Assembly: GCA_937141935.1 (NCBI GenBank)
Contig: CAKZQS010000040.1
Span: 1-64,000 of the forward strand
Direction of reading: 5' to 3'
DNA from: an uncultured Ectothiorhodospiraceae bacterium
GTDB lineage: Bacteria; Pseudomonadota; Gammaproteobacteria; Nevskiales; Oceanococcaceae
DNA: 64,000 bases
Shown here: positions 1-8,562 of the stretch, in pieces
How the letters are laid out: every line of letters begins with the position of its first letter
How positions within the stretch are numbered: the stretch's first letter is position 1
Notes under the pieces: model-generated
Told to the model about the DNA's origin: nothing
Seen by the model: only the letters and a program-made list of their open reading frames with translations
The model's database searches: none
Position numbers and translations under genes: made by a program

Positions 1-1
1 C

Positions 2-688
2 GCACCTGAGCCGCGCCCGGCCGCGGCTGCGCCACCGCCGCATGCGGCCACGCGCGCCGCGGCTTCGGCGCCCGCGGCCGGCACGTCCGCCGCGGCGGCC
101 GAGGACGCCGATGCCGAGCTCGCCGCACGGATCGCGCACATGGACTGGGACACGCTTGCGGCCGAGTTGGCCCGGCGCAGCCGCCCGCCGGCGACCCAGG
201 GCGTCTTTGGGGTTGGCGACCGCGGCGCGCGGCTGTTCGTGATCGGCGAGGCACCGGGCGCCGAAGAAGACCGGCGCGGCGAGCCCTTTGTCGGCCGTGC
301 CGGCAAGTTGCTCGATGCGATGCTGGGGGCCATTGGCCACAGTCGCGCCGACAACACCTACATCGCCAATATCTGCAAGTTTCGCCCGCCGGACAACCGC
401 GACCCGCGGCCCGAGGAGATCGCGCAGGACCTGCCATTGCTGCTGCGGCAGATCGCGCTGGTGCAGCCCACCCTGCTGCTCGCCGTGGGCCGCATCGCGG
501 CGCAAACACTGCTGGGCAGCACCCAGCCCATCGGCCGGCTGCGCGGGCAGGTGCACACGCACCCGGACAGCGGCCTGCCACTGGTCGTGACCTACCACCC
601 GGCTTATCTGTTGCGCAGCCCGCTGCAGAAGGCCAAGGCCTGGGATGACCTGAAGCGGGTGCGCGCGGTGCTGGCCAGCGGCGGATGA
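2..688 (+). CDS. Family-4 uracil-DNA glycosylase, 5'-truncated by window edge
   Basis: Removes uracil from DNA to start base-excision repair in the cytoplasm. The frame is open to the left edge, so the start lies outside; an Ala/Pro-rich linker (about 40 residues) precedes the catalytic domain, which begins near base 140. Visible family motifs are GEAPGAEED, PFVGRAGKLLD, an RPPDNRDP segment and the C-terminal TYHPAYLL loop. The four cysteines that bind the [4Fe-4S] cluster in typical family-4 enzymes are not at their expected places: the segment before GVFGVGD reads RRSRPPATQ, the KCRPP motif is KFRPP, and the later cysteine is replaced in EEIAQDLP. The only cysteine in the shown domain lies just before KF. 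The stop overlaps the rimI start (ATGA). Family assignment is firm; the cluster-free state is inferred by comparison with remembered family sequences. Confidence 0.9.
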   Translation, partial: APEPRPAAAAPPPHAATRAAASAPAAGTSAAAAEDADAELAARIAHMDWDTLAAELARRSRPPATQGVFGVGDRGARLFVIGEAPGAEEDRRGEPFVGRAGKLLDAMLGAIGHSRADNTYIANICKFRPPDNRDPRPEEIAQDLPLLLRQIALVQPTLLLAVGRIAAQTLLGSTQPIGRLRGQVHTHPDSGLPLVVTYHPAYLLRSPLQKAKAWDDLKRVRAVLASGG

Positions 689-1140
689 TCCGCCCGGCCA
701 CTGCGGCCGACCTCGACGCGCTGCTGGATCTGGAGCAGGCCGCGCAACGCCGGCCCTGGAGTCGGACGCAACTCTCGTCGTTGCTGGATTCGCCGGCCCT
801 GTGCTGGGTCGATGCCCCGGTGCAGGCTGCCGGGGCGCGGGCGGCCGCGCTGCAGGGCTGGCTGGCCGTGCACGCCGCCGCCGATGAAGCGGAAATCCTG
901 AATCTGGCCGTGCATCCGGCGGCGCGCCGCCAGGGCCACGCGCAGGCGCTGCTGGCGGCGGCCCGCGCCGCACTGCCGCAGGCACGGCACTGGTTCCTGG
1001 AGGTGCGTGCCAGCAACCATGCGGCCCAGGCCCTGTACGGGCGGCTGGGCTTTGCGCCGCAGGGCCGCCGGCCGGCCTATTACCGCAATGGCGAGGGCGG
1101 CCGGGAAGACGCGCTGTGCCTGCGCTGGCAGGCGCCCTAG
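685..1140 (+). CDS. rimI: Ribosomal-protein S18 alanine N-acetyltransferase RimI
   Basis: A GNAT-fold acetyltransferase of 151 residues that acetylates the N-terminal alanine of ribosomal protein S18, and in some species other proteins. Its length is normal for RimI. The acetyl-CoA loop region (HPAARRQGHAQALL, near residues 77-90) and the RimI signatures LEVRASN and ALYGRLGF followed by GRRPAYY and EDAL are all present. The ATG overlaps the upstream glycosylase stop, so the two are translationally coupled; rimI next to a uracil-DNA glycosylase is common in proteobacteria. Its TAG stop shares a CTAG palindrome with the stop of the convergent dehydrogenase, so there is no intergenic space at that end. 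Confidence 0.93.
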   Translation: MIRPATAADLDALLDLEQAAQRRPWSRTQLSSLLDSPALCWVDAPVQAAGARAAALQGWLAVHAAADEAEILNLAVHPAARRQGHAQALLAAARAALPQARHWFLEVRASNHAAQALYGRLGFAPQGRRPAYYRNGEGGREDALCLRWQAP

Positions 1141-1904
1141 CGTCCTTCGACGCGGTGGGCGATCCACCAGGAAAAGCCGGGCAGCCAGCGGCGTAGCCAG
1201 AGGCTGATCCGCGTCAGCGGGCCGGGGAAGACCCACAGCCGACGTTTCGCGATGGCGCGATCCACAGCGTCCAGCACCTTGGCCGGCTCCAGCGGCGGCC
1301 ACAGGTCGAAGAGCTTGGGCCACACCGTGTCGCGCGCCTGATCCAGCAGCGGTGTCGCCACCATCGGCGGGCATACGCAGACCACGTGCACGCCGCTGTC
1401 ACGCAGCTCGTGGGCCAGCACTTCGGTGTAGGCCACGCAGGCGAACTTGGAGGCGTTGTAGGCGCTGATGTAGATGGCCGGAATCCAGCCCGCCAGCGAG
1501 GCGAAGCTGACCAGCGTGCCGCGGTCGCGGGCCTGCATGCGCCGGCCCACGGTCTGCGCCAGGTTGACCAGCCCGCCGTAGTTGATGTCCATGATGCGCC
1601 GCTGCAACTCGGCCGACTGCTCCAGCGCCAGCCCCAGCGGCATGATGGCCGCCGCATGCCAGGCCTCGTCGATGGGGCCGAGTTCGGCTTCGGCCTGCTC
1701 AACGGCCGCGGCCACGGCCGCGTGGTCGCGCACGTCGACGCGCGCCCGGTGCAGGCCGGGCGCCTGCGGCAGGCTGGCCAGGGCGGTCTCGTCCACATCC
1801 CAGGCCAGCACCCGCTGGCCGCGCGCCAAGGCGCGCTCGGTCGCCAGCCGGCCCATGCCGCTGGCCGCTCCGGTGATCAACACCGTGGTCGTCTTGGTAT
1901 CCAT
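1137..1904 (-). CDS. SDR family oxidoreductase
   Basis: Classical short-chain dehydrogenase of 255 residues, a cytoplasmic NAD(P)-dependent oxidoreductase. The N-terminal Rossmann motif TGAASGMG lies at residues 11-18, an acidic residue after the second strand (WDVDE) suggests NAD preference, and the catalytic YNASK lies near residue 150 with a serine upstream (SFASLAG). The C-terminus has a Trp-rich, possibly membrane-associating stretch (LTRISLWLRRWLPGFSWWIAH), seen in SDRs acting on lipophilic substrates. A purine-rich GGGGGAG precedes the ATG closely. It stands alone: the next minus-strand gene upstream is the cyclase-distant part of another operon and rimI converges. Substrate unknown. 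Confidence 0.88.
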   Translation of the reverse strand: MDTKTTTVLITGAASGMGRLATERALARGQRVLAWDVDETALASLPQAPGLHRARVDVRDHAAVAAAVEQAEAELGPIDEAWHAAAIMPLGLALEQSAELQRRIMDINYGGLVNLAQTVGRRMQARDRGTLVSFASLAGWIPAIYISAYNASKFACVAYTEVLAHELRDSGVHVVCVCPPMVATPLLDQARDTVWPKLFDLWPPLEPAKVLDAVDRAIAKRRLWVFPGPLTRISLWLRRWLPGFSWWIAHRVEGR

Positions 1905-1949
1905 GTCTCCCCCTGAACGGGCGCGATCCTGCGCCCCCGGCAGTCTATG

Positions 1950-3947
1950 TCAGCCGCCGGGCGCGCGGGGCGGCCGCCGGCGCGCCGGCCAGGCGCGCAG
2001 CGCCCGCCGCAGCCCGCGCAGCAGCTCGGGGTCGGCGGGCTCGCGGCGGGCGTAGCGCAGCCGCGTGTAATGCGCCAGCAAGCGCTCGCTGTCGGCGTCC
2101 CACAGCCCGGCCTCGCGCAGCGCGGCCTCGATTTGCCGCGGCCCGCGCTGCGCCGGTGGCAGCTCGATTCCCGCCCGGCGCAGCAGGCGCTCGCGGATGG
2201 CGCGCAGGGGGTCGGCCTCGGGCTTGCGCCGGTGCGCCCAGGTGACCTGGGCCGCCAGCAACAGCCCCACCAGCGCGATGGCCGCGACCAGCGCATACAG
2301 CATGTCGCGCAGCTCGTTGACGCCGAAGCGGCGCAGGAAGTCCCGCTGCAGGCTGGGCCCGAAGGCCAGCACGGTGCGGTTCCAGGCGGCGTCGAGCCGG
2401 TCCCACTGCAGCAGCAGGCGCGCCGCCAGATCGCGCCGCCGCTCGTAGCCACGCGCCAGGCCCGGCAACAGCGCGGAGTCGCCCAGTGCGGCGCCCAGGC
2501 CATACTCGATGCGCTCCGGCGCAATGGCCGCGGTCGGATCGACGCGCATCCAGCCGCGGCCCTCGATCCAGACCTCCGCCCAGGCGTGGGCATCCGACTG
2601 CCGCACGATGTGGTAATCGCCATTCGGCTCGGAGCCCTGGTAGCCGGTGACCACACGTGCCGGCAGGCCGACGAAGCGCATCAGCACGACGAAGGCCGCC
2701 GCGTAGTGCTCACAAAAGCCGGCCCGGGTCTCGAAGAGAAACTGGTCGATGCGGTGCCGGCCAGTCAGGCGGGGGGGCTCGAGCGTGTAGCGGTAGGGCT
2801 GCTGGCGAAAATGCCGCAGCACCCTGTCGACAAAGGCTTCGCTGTCGGCGCTTTCTGCCGCCCAGGTGGCCGCCAGGGCCTGCGTTTGCGGGTTGATGCC
2901 GCTGGGCATGCGCCGATAGTTGCCCAACTGCCAGCGCGGCGCGTCGGCGGCCAGCTCCCAGCGCGTGCTGGCGCGTAGCGGCAGCAGGCGCGCGTCCATC
3001 ACCGGCTGCCGGCTCTTGAGCACGTAGTCGGCGTTGAGATAGGTCTGCGCGGGCAGGGGCGCCAGCGGCATGTCCAGGGCCAGCAGGTATTTGCGGCCGT
3101 GGGCCTCGAGCTGAATCTCGTAGTCGATCAGCGGGCCGGAGGTTTGCAGCGCCGGGACCGGCAGGCCGCCCTCATCGGGCAGCGGGTCCCAGCGGATGCC
3201 GTCGAAGCGCGACAGCACCGGGCCGCGCCAATACAGCTCCCGGTTGGGCGGCGCCGGGCCATCAAAGCGCACGCGGAAGGCGACGGCATCCGATTGCGCC
3301 AGCTGCGACACATTGCCCGGCTCCATCGAATCGCTCAGGCCCGTGCGCCCCGACCCTTCCTGTGGCAGGCCCCAGAGCGGGCCCGGGATACGCGGGAACA
3401 GCACGAAAAAGACCAGCGCCAGCGGGATCGCCTTCAGCGCCAGCAACCCGGCGCGGCGCAAATTGCCCCGCATCGGCAGCAGGGCCTGCGGATGCTGCAG
3501 GTCGATCAGCACCGCGAGGTTGAGCACGACGCCGAGCAGCATCCAGACCAGCCAGGGCATGTCCTGCGAGCGCAGCACCTGCCCCAGCAGGAGCAGAAAG
3601 CCCAGATAGATCAGCAGGCGACAATCACGCCGCGAGCGGGTTTCCAGCGCCTTCATCGCGGTCATCGCCACCAGCAGGGCCATGCCGGCTTCCAGGCCAT
3701 TGAAGCTGCCGTAGTGCAGCGCCAGCGCCGTGGCCAGCGCGCCGGCCAGCAGCAGGCGCAGCAGCAGCGGCGGCAGCCGCAGGCCGCGGCGTGCGATCCA
3801 CAGTCGCCAGGCGCCGATCAGCAGCACCGCCGCGCTGGCCCAGGGCGGCATCTGCAGCATATGCGGCAGCGACAGCAGCCCCAGCAGCGCCAGGATGCGG
3901 CCGATGCGCGGCGCGGCCAGCCACTCGGTGGCGTTATCCCTGGCCAT
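1950..3947 (-). CDS. tgpA: Transglutaminase TgpA family membrane protein (DUF3488 + transglutaminase-like)
   Basis: A 665-residue inner-membrane protein. The N-terminal third (residues about 10-190) is a set of hydrophobic helices of the DUF3488 type; a large periplasmic transglutaminase-like domain follows with a Cys-His-Asp triad visible in AGFCEHYA, SDAHAWAEVW and RVDPTAA; one further helix (near MLYALVAAIALVGLLLAAQV) precedes a cytoplasmic C-terminal DUF4129-like tail. The ATG at 3947 was chosen because it overlaps the end of the DUF58 gene by 14 bases; reading further upstream gives a low-complexity shadow of that gene. It is the third gene of a MoxR-DUF58-transglutaminase operon, a conserved trio. 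In Pseudomonas aeruginosa TgpA is essential, but the trio's biochemical task is poorly known. Confidence 0.9.
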   Translation of the reverse strand: MARDNATEWLAAPRIGRILALLGLLSLPHMLQMPPWASAAVLLIGAWRLWIARRGLRLPPLLLRLLLAGALATALALHYGSFNGLEAGMALLVAMTAMKALETRSRRDCRLLIYLGFLLLLGQVLRSQDMPWLVWMLLGVVLNLAVLIDLQHPQALLPMRGNLRRAGLLALKAIPLALVFFVLFPRIPGPLWGLPQEGSGRTGLSDSMEPGNVSQLAQSDAVAFRVRFDGPAPPNRELYWRGPVLSRFDGIRWDPLPDEGGLPVPALQTSGPLIDYEIQLEAHGRKYLLALDMPLAPLPAQTYLNADYVLKSRQPVMDARLLPLRASTRWELAADAPRWQLGNYRRMPSGINPQTQALAATWAAESADSEAFVDRVLRHFRQQPYRYTLEPPRLTGRHRIDQFLFETRAGFCEHYAAAFVVLMRFVGLPARVVTGYQGSEPNGDYHIVRQSDAHAWAEVWIEGRGWMRVDPTAAIAPERIEYGLGAALGDSALLPGLARGYERRRDLAARLLLQWDRLDAAWNRTVLAFGPSLQRDFLRRFGVNELRDMLYALVAAIALVGLLLAAQVTWAHRRKPEADPLRAIRERLLRRAGIELPPAQRGPRQIEAALREAGLWDADSERLLAHYTRLRYARREPADPELLRGLRRALRAWPARRRPPRAPGG

Positions 3948-4902
3948 GTCGCGCCAGCGCCTCCAGACATTGGTCGCGGTGGCCGTCGCCCAGCCCGGGG
4001 GGGATGCGGGTGGCGCCCAGGGCCAGGCCGAAGGGCTGGCGCCGGCCATGCAGGGCCATCACCCAGCGGCACAGCAGGGAGAGCCGCTCCTCGAGGTCAT
4101 GGCCGGGCGTGGCCGCAAGGTCCAGCCACACGACCTCGCTGCGCGGGTCGGCGAAATTCTTGCTGGCCAGCTGGTCGTGCGCGGCCAGGCTGCGCCAATG
4201 GATATGCCGTGGGTTGTCGCCCTGGACGTACTCGCGCAGCCCGGCGAGCTCCTCCTGCCCGCGCTCCAGCCCTATCTCCCCGGCGGGGTCGTGGCTGCTG
4301 TGCGGCGGCTCGCCCCCGCCGGCGGCGGGCTTGGGATACACGACCTGATCCTGGGCCAGATGCACCCAGCTCCAGGCGCGAAACAGCCCCAGCGGCCAGT
4401 CGCTGGACAGGGCGAAGCGCGGCGGGCGGTGCACGCCGCGGGCTTGCGGGGTCCAGCGCAGGTACAGATGCGCCTCGCTGTCGCAGTCGCTGATCTCCGC
4501 CGCCACCTCGGCGAGGCGGTCCTGCGAGATGGTCAGCGCCGTGCGGGCCTTGCGGCTGCTATTGCGCAGGTGCACCGGCTGGTGGGCGGCCTCGCCGGCG
4601 AAGACCGGCTCGGGCGGGCCCAGGCGGACCTCGATGCCGAGCAGGTTGGCATGGGTCTCGTGCATGGCCACGAAGCCCACGGCCGCCATCCAGAAGGCCA
4701 GCATGAAGCCCAGCGAATTGGAATAGTTCATGGCCGCCAGCAGCACGATCAAGGCGCCGGCGCCATAGCCCCAGCCGGCCCGGCTGGGCAGGATGTAAAT
4801 GCGCCGGCGGTTGATGCGGTAGGGGCCGGCGCGCCGCGGGTGGTGGCGGCGCATCCAGTCATCGACCTTGCGCTGCCAGGCGCGGCGCAGCGGCCCGAGC
4901 AT
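3934..4902 (-). CDS. DUF58 domain-containing protein
   Basis: A 322-residue protein. Two hydrophobic stretches near residues 40-85 anchor it in the membrane, followed by a beta-rich region and the DUF58 signature LREYVQGDNPRHIHWRSLA (about residues 226-244). The family resembles von Willebrand A-type partners of MoxR AAA ATPases. It lies between moxR and tgpA, 11 bases after moxR and overlapping tgpA, so the three are surely co-transcribed. The conserved gene order implies the ATPase remodels or activates the DUF58/TgpA pair at the membrane; this is inference from family context. The C-terminus is rich in Gly and His and partly lies in the overlap. Confidence 0.88.
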   Translation of the reverse strand: MLGPLRRAWQRKVDDWMRRHHPRRAGPYRINRRRIYILPSRAGWGYGAGALIVLLAAMNYSNSLGFMLAFWMAAVGFVAMHETHANLLGIEVRLGPPEPVFAGEAAHQPVHLRNSSRKARTALTISQDRLAEVAAEISDCDSEAHLYLRWTPQARGVHRPPRFALSSDWPLGLFRAWSWVHLAQDQVVYPKPAAGGGEPPHSSHDPAGEIGLERGQEELAGLREYVQGDNPRHIHWRSLAAHDQLASKNFADPRSEVVWLDLAATPGHDLEERLSLLCRWVMALHGRRQPFGLALGATRIPPGLGDGHRDQCLEALARHGQG

Positions 4903-4913
4903 CCTGACCGGCC

Positions 4914-5843
4914 TCAGGGAACCGCGACGGTGGACAGCAACACGCGCGCCAGGTGCTCACCGCCATGGCTCTCGTGATGGGCCTGGCGTGGTTGCAGCCG
5001 GTGGGCAGCGCAGGCCACGAACACGGCCTGCACATCCTCGGGCAGCACATGCTCGCGGTCATCCAGCCAGGCCCAGGCCTGTGCCGCGGCCCTTATGGCC
5101 AGGCCGGCGCGGGGCGACAGGCCCAGGCGAATGTCGGCGTGCTCGCGCGAGGCGGCCAGCAGCGCATGGATGTAGCTGACCAGCGCGGGGCTGGTCAGCA
5201 CGGCGGCGCAGGCCTGCTGCATCGCTTCGAGCTGCGGGGCATCGAGCAGCGGCTGCAGCCGCGCCAGCACCGCGCGACGGTCCTCGCCGGCCAGCAGGGC
5301 CTGTTCGTCGCGGGCCTCCGGGTAGCCCATCGAGACCCGCAGCAGGAAGCGGTCGAGCTGCGACTCCGGCAGGGCGAAGGTGCCCACCTGATCCAGCGGG
5401 TTCTGCGTGGCAATGACGAAGAAGGGCTCGGGCAGGGGGCGGGTGTCGCCGTCGGCGGTCACCGCGCGCTCCTCCATCGCCTCCAGCAGCGCGCTCTGCG
5501 TTTTGGGGCTGGCGCGGTTCAGCTCGTCGGCGAGCAGCACCTGGGTGAACACCGGCCCCGGCTGCCAGCGAAAGGCGCCGGCGTTGCGGTCGTAGATCGA
5601 CAAGCCGACGATGTCGGCCGGCAGCAGGTCCGAGGTGAACTGCACCCGGCCGTAGTCGAGACCACAGAGCCGGGCCAGGGTTTGCGCCAGCGTGGTCTTG
5701 CCGACCCCGGGCACGTCCTCGATGAGCAGGTGGCCGCGGGCGAGCAGGGCGGCGAAGGCCAGGCGCAGCGGCACCGGCTTGCCCAGGATGATCTCGCCGG
5801 CCGCGTCGAGCGCCCGGCGGGCGCGGTCGTGGGTGCTATCCAT
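4914..5843 (-). CDS. MoxR family AAA+ ATPase
   Basis: A 309-residue chaperone-like AAA+ ATPase. Walker A is EDVPGVGKTTLA (about residues 41-52), Walker B is LLADELNRASPK, and the sensor region reads FVIATQNP, followed by the MoxR-typical LPESQLDRFLLR. The ATG at 5843 (MDSTHD) matches the normal start just before the helical ARRALDAAGEIILGKP segment; an upstream in-frame codon would add an unlike stretch. First gene of the MoxR-DUF58-TgpA operon. It is divergent from the patatin gene, with about 90 bases between them that must hold both promoters. The family couples ATP hydrolysis to maturation of metal- or vWA-containing partners; the partner here is presumably the DUF58 protein. Confidence 0.93.
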   Translation of the reverse strand: MDSTHDRARRALDAAGEIILGKPVPLRLAFAALLARGHLLIEDVPGVGKTTLAQTLARLCGLDYGRVQFTSDLLPADIVGLSIYDRNAGAFRWQPGPVFTQVLLADELNRASPKTQSALLEAMEERAVTADGDTRPLPEPFFVIATQNPLDQVGTFALPESQLDRFLLRVSMGYPEARDEQALLAGEDRRAVLARLQPLLDAPQLEAMQQACAAVLTSPALVSYIHALLAASREHADIRLGLSPRAGLAIRAAAQAWAWLDDREHVLPEDVQAVFVACAAHRLQPRQAHHESHGGEHLARVLLSTVAVP

Positions 5844-5934
5844 GGGCCGGCATTGTCGGTGCACCTTGGGCGTCTGTCCATGACACAATCGAAGACCGCA
5901 CGCCAGCCGGCGTAATAAACCCGGGAGTCCGCCC

Positions 5935-7416
5935 TTGATTGCACGCGCGAAGACCCGCCAGCTCCGCCGGGAGCTCAGCGAAGCCCAGACCTATGAGCAG
6001 TGGCGGGAAGTCGCCGAAGACGTCGACCGGCACACCGGCGCCTGGGAATGGCGGGCCATCGACCGCAGCGAGGATTACGACTACAAGCTGGTGCGTGCGC
6101 GCACCGCCGAACTGCGCCGGCTGCGCGCCGAGAATCGCGCCGATGCGCTGCTGCATGAGCTGCGCCAGGGCCTGCACTGGAATCTGGGCAACATGGGCAA
6201 TGCCGCCCTGTACCAGCCCAGCCTGGTCGGCACCAAGCACCTGATCGAGCAATACCTCGACGAGGTGACAACGGCGATGGACTGGCTCTGCGACAGCCAC
6301 TTCAACAGCGTGACGCGGGCGGACAAGCTGGAGCTATTCGAGTCCATCGGCCGCAGCTACGGCCGCAGCGCCCTGATGCTGTCGGGCGGGGCCACGCTGG
6401 GGCTGTTCCACGTGGGGGTGGTGCGCTCGCTCTACCTGCAGGATTTGCTGCCGGATGTGCTCTCGGGCTCCAGTGCCGGCTCGGTCGTGGGCATGGCGCT
6501 GGGTTCGCGCTCGCGCAGCGAGGCCGAAGCGCTGCTCGACCCCGAGAACATTTACGTCGACAACTGGGGCCTGCTGCCGCTGTTTGAGGCCTGGCGGCGC
6601 GGCGGCCTGATGGACCAGAACAAGCTGCGCCGCGGCATTGCCGCCAACATCCCGGACGTGACCTTCGAGGAGGGGCACGCGGTGTCGGGCTTGTCGATGA
6701 ACATCACCGTCAGCCCGGTGGCCGCCAACCAGCCCGCGCGGCTGCTGAACTATCTGACCTTCCCCTATCTGTATGCGCGCGAGGCGGTGCTGGCCTCCTG
6801 CGCCGTGCCGCTGCTGTTCCCGCCGGTGCAGATGGCCACACGCAACATGCAGGGGCGCCGCGAGGCCTACATGCCCAGCCTGCGCTGGGCCGACGGCTCG
6901 TTGAAGAGCGATTTGCCGCGCATGCGCCTGCGCCGCCTGTTCAACGTCAACCATTTCATCGTCAGCCAGACCAACCCGCACGTGCTGCCCTTCATCCACA
7001 GTGGTGACCCGCACGCGCGTGGCATCAGCAATGCGCTGCGCCATGTGGTCTACGACACGGTGCGGGTCGGCGCACGCAATGCCCTGCACGCCGTGCGGGC
7101 CAATCTGCCGCGGCCGCTGGATCGCACCCGGCAAAGCCTGGATGACATCCACGGCATTCTCGAACAGGACTATCGCGGCAACGTCACGATCATGCCGCGC
7201 CTGGATCTGCGCAATTACGCGCGGGTCATCCGCAACCCCACCGACGGCGACGTGATGCGCATGATCCGCCAGGGCGAGCTGGCGGCCTGGCCGAAGATCG
7301 CCATGGTGCGTGACCAAACGATCATCAATCGCACGATCAGCGCCTGCCTGGAGCGGCTGCGCAAGCAACCCGGCGCCGGTGCCGAGCGGCCCAAGAGCAT
7401 CGCGGAATCCGCCTAG
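5935..7416 (+). CDS. Patatin-like phospholipase/lipase with DUF3336 domain
   Basis: A 493-residue serine acylhydrolase. The N-terminal DUF3336 domain (about residues 5-140) is followed by a patatin domain with the oxyanion-hole GGATLG, nucleophile elbow GSSAGS (serine near 183) and a catalytic aspartate in the RWADGSLKSD segment. This two-domain layout is shared with yeast and plant triacylglycerol lipases of the Tgl/SDP1 type, so neutral lipids or phospholipids are likely substrates. The start is a TTG preceded by GGGAG at suitable spacing; no ATG fits. There is no signal peptide, so it acts inside the cell, probably on membrane or storage lipids. The next gene begins one base after the stop, so they form an operon. 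Confidence 0.9.
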   Translation: MIARAKTRQLRRELSEAQTYEQWREVAEDVDRHTGAWEWRAIDRSEDYDYKLVRARTAELRRLRAENRADALLHELRQGLHWNLGNMGNAALYQPSLVGTKHLIEQYLDEVTTAMDWLCDSHFNSVTRADKLELFESIGRSYGRSALMLSGGATLGLFHVGVVRSLYLQDLLPDVLSGSSAGSVVGMALGSRSRSEAEALLDPENIYVDNWGLLPLFEAWRRGGLMDQNKLRRGIAANIPDVTFEEGHAVSGLSMNITVSPVAANQPARLLNYLTFPYLYAREAVLASCAVPLLFPPVQMATRNMQGRREAYMPSLRWADGSLKSDLPRMRLRRLFNVNHFIVSQTNPHVLPFIHSGDPHARGISNALRHVVYDTVRVGARNALHAVRANLPRPLDRTRQSLDDIHGILEQDYRGNVTIMPRLDLRNYARVIRNPTDGDVMRMIRQGELAAWPKIAMVRDQTIINRTISACLERLRKQPGAGAERPKSIAESA

Positions 7417-7417
7417 C

Positions 7418-8524
7418 GTGCGCCGCGCGCTGCTCGCCTCGGCGCTGGGGCTACTGCTGGCGGCCTGCGCCGTTGGGCCCCGCTGGGACGGGCCGGAAAC
7501 GGCGCACTTCGATGGCGAGCGCTTTGTGCCGCAGGAGCGCTTCGACAAGTCCATTGCCGACCTGTGGCGCTACTGGCGCGAAAAACCGCCCAGTCAGTGG
7601 CGCCGCGACCTGTCCCTGCCGCCGGGCCCGCCGCCGCCGCGACGCGTGCCGGCCGGCGCGTTGCGCGTCACCTATGTCAACCACGCCACGCTGCTGGTGC
7701 AGGCCGATGGGCTGAATCTGCTGACCGACCCCATCTGGTCGGAGCACGCCGGTCCGGGTGGCTGGCTGGGTCCGCGCCGCTTCCGCCCGCCCGGCCTGGA
7801 TTTCGCCAGCTTGCCGCCCATCGATGTGGTGCTGGTCAGCCACAATCACTACGACCACCTCGACTGGCCCACGCTGGCGCGGTTGCAGGCGGCGCATCGG
7901 CCGGTGTTTGTCGTGCCGCCCGGCGACGGAGGCTGGCTGCGCGAGCGCGGCCTGCAGCGCGTGGTCGAGCGCGACTGGGGCCAGCATTGGGAGCTGCCCA
8001 ATGGCTGCCGCCTGTACGCGCTGGAGGCCCGCCACTGGTCGCAGCGCCAGTTCCTGCCCTCGGATCGCAACCGCAGCCTGTGGCTGGCCTTTGGCTGGGA
8101 GACCACCCAGGGCTGGGTGTATTTCGCCGGCGATACCGGCTACGGCCCGCACTTCGCCGCGACCGCCGCGCGCCTCGGCCCGCCGCGCCTCGCGCTGTTG
8201 CCCATCGGCGCCTACGAGCCGCGCTGGCTCACCGGCTACCAGCATCTCGATCCGGCCCAGGCCGTGCGCGCGCACGTCGAGCTGGGCGCGCTGGCCAGCC
8301 TGGGGATGCACTGGGGCAGCTTTGAGCTCTCCGCCGAGGGGCCCTACGAGCCGCTGGCCGACCTCGGCGCCGCGCTGCACGCCGCGGGCCCGGACTTGGC
8401 GCCCTTTGCCGTGCCGGCACATGGGCAGGGGATCGACTATGCTGCGCCGCCGCCCAAGGCGCGCCCGCAGCCGGCGGGTCGCTGCCGGCCCCAGGCCGGC
8501 TCCCCGCGCGGCCCGCGCAGCTGA
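7418..8524 (+). CDS. NAPE-PLD/RomA-like metallo-beta-lactamase-fold lipoprotein
   Basis: A 368-residue MBL-fold hydrolase. The start is GTG, one base after the patatin stop; it gives a lipoprotein signal ending in the lipobox LLAAC, so the mature protein is lipid-anchored. The fold's metal motif HNHYDHLD is present with upstream TDPIWS and downstream GDTGY, as in N-acylphosphatidylethanolamine-hydrolysing phospholipase D and bacterial RomA-like proteins. Coupling to a patatin lipase suggests shared lipid turnover. The last 30 or so residues are Pro/Arg-rich and low complexity, beyond the usual end of the domain. Substrate is not decided by sequence. Confidence 0.87.
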   Translation: MRRALLASALGLLLAACAVGPRWDGPETAHFDGERFVPQERFDKSIADLWRYWREKPPSQWRRDLSLPPGPPPPRRVPAGALRVTYVNHATLLVQADGLNLLTDPIWSEHAGPGGWLGPRRFRPPGLDFASLPPIDVVLVSHNHYDHLDWPTLARLQAAHRPVFVVPPGDGGWLRERGLQRVVERDWGQHWELPNGCRLYALEARHWSQRQFLPSDRNRSLWLAFGWETTQGWVYFAGDTGYGPHFAATAARLGPPRLALLPIGAYEPRWLTGYQHLDPAQAVRAHVELGALASLGMHWGSFELSAEGPYEPLADLGAALHAAGPDLAPFAVPAHGQGIDYAAPPPKARPQPAGRCRPQAGSPRGPRS

Positions 8525-8562
8525 CGCCGCGCGCCTTCCCCTGCCGCAACGCCCAGACCGCC

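Noticed and set aside
1950-4049. Longer N-terminus for the transglutaminase gene (starting at 4049)
   Set aside because: The first 34 residues are the DUF58 coding strand read in another frame (Trp/Pro/Ala noise); the ATG at 3947 matches family starts.
3099-4493. Long plus-strand open frame of 464 codons
   Set aside because: Gln/Arg/His-rich antisense shadow of the transglutaminase and DUF58 genes; typical of high-GC antisense frames. The same holds for the long plus-strand frames opposite mrpA (32988-34859) and mrpD (30352-31863).
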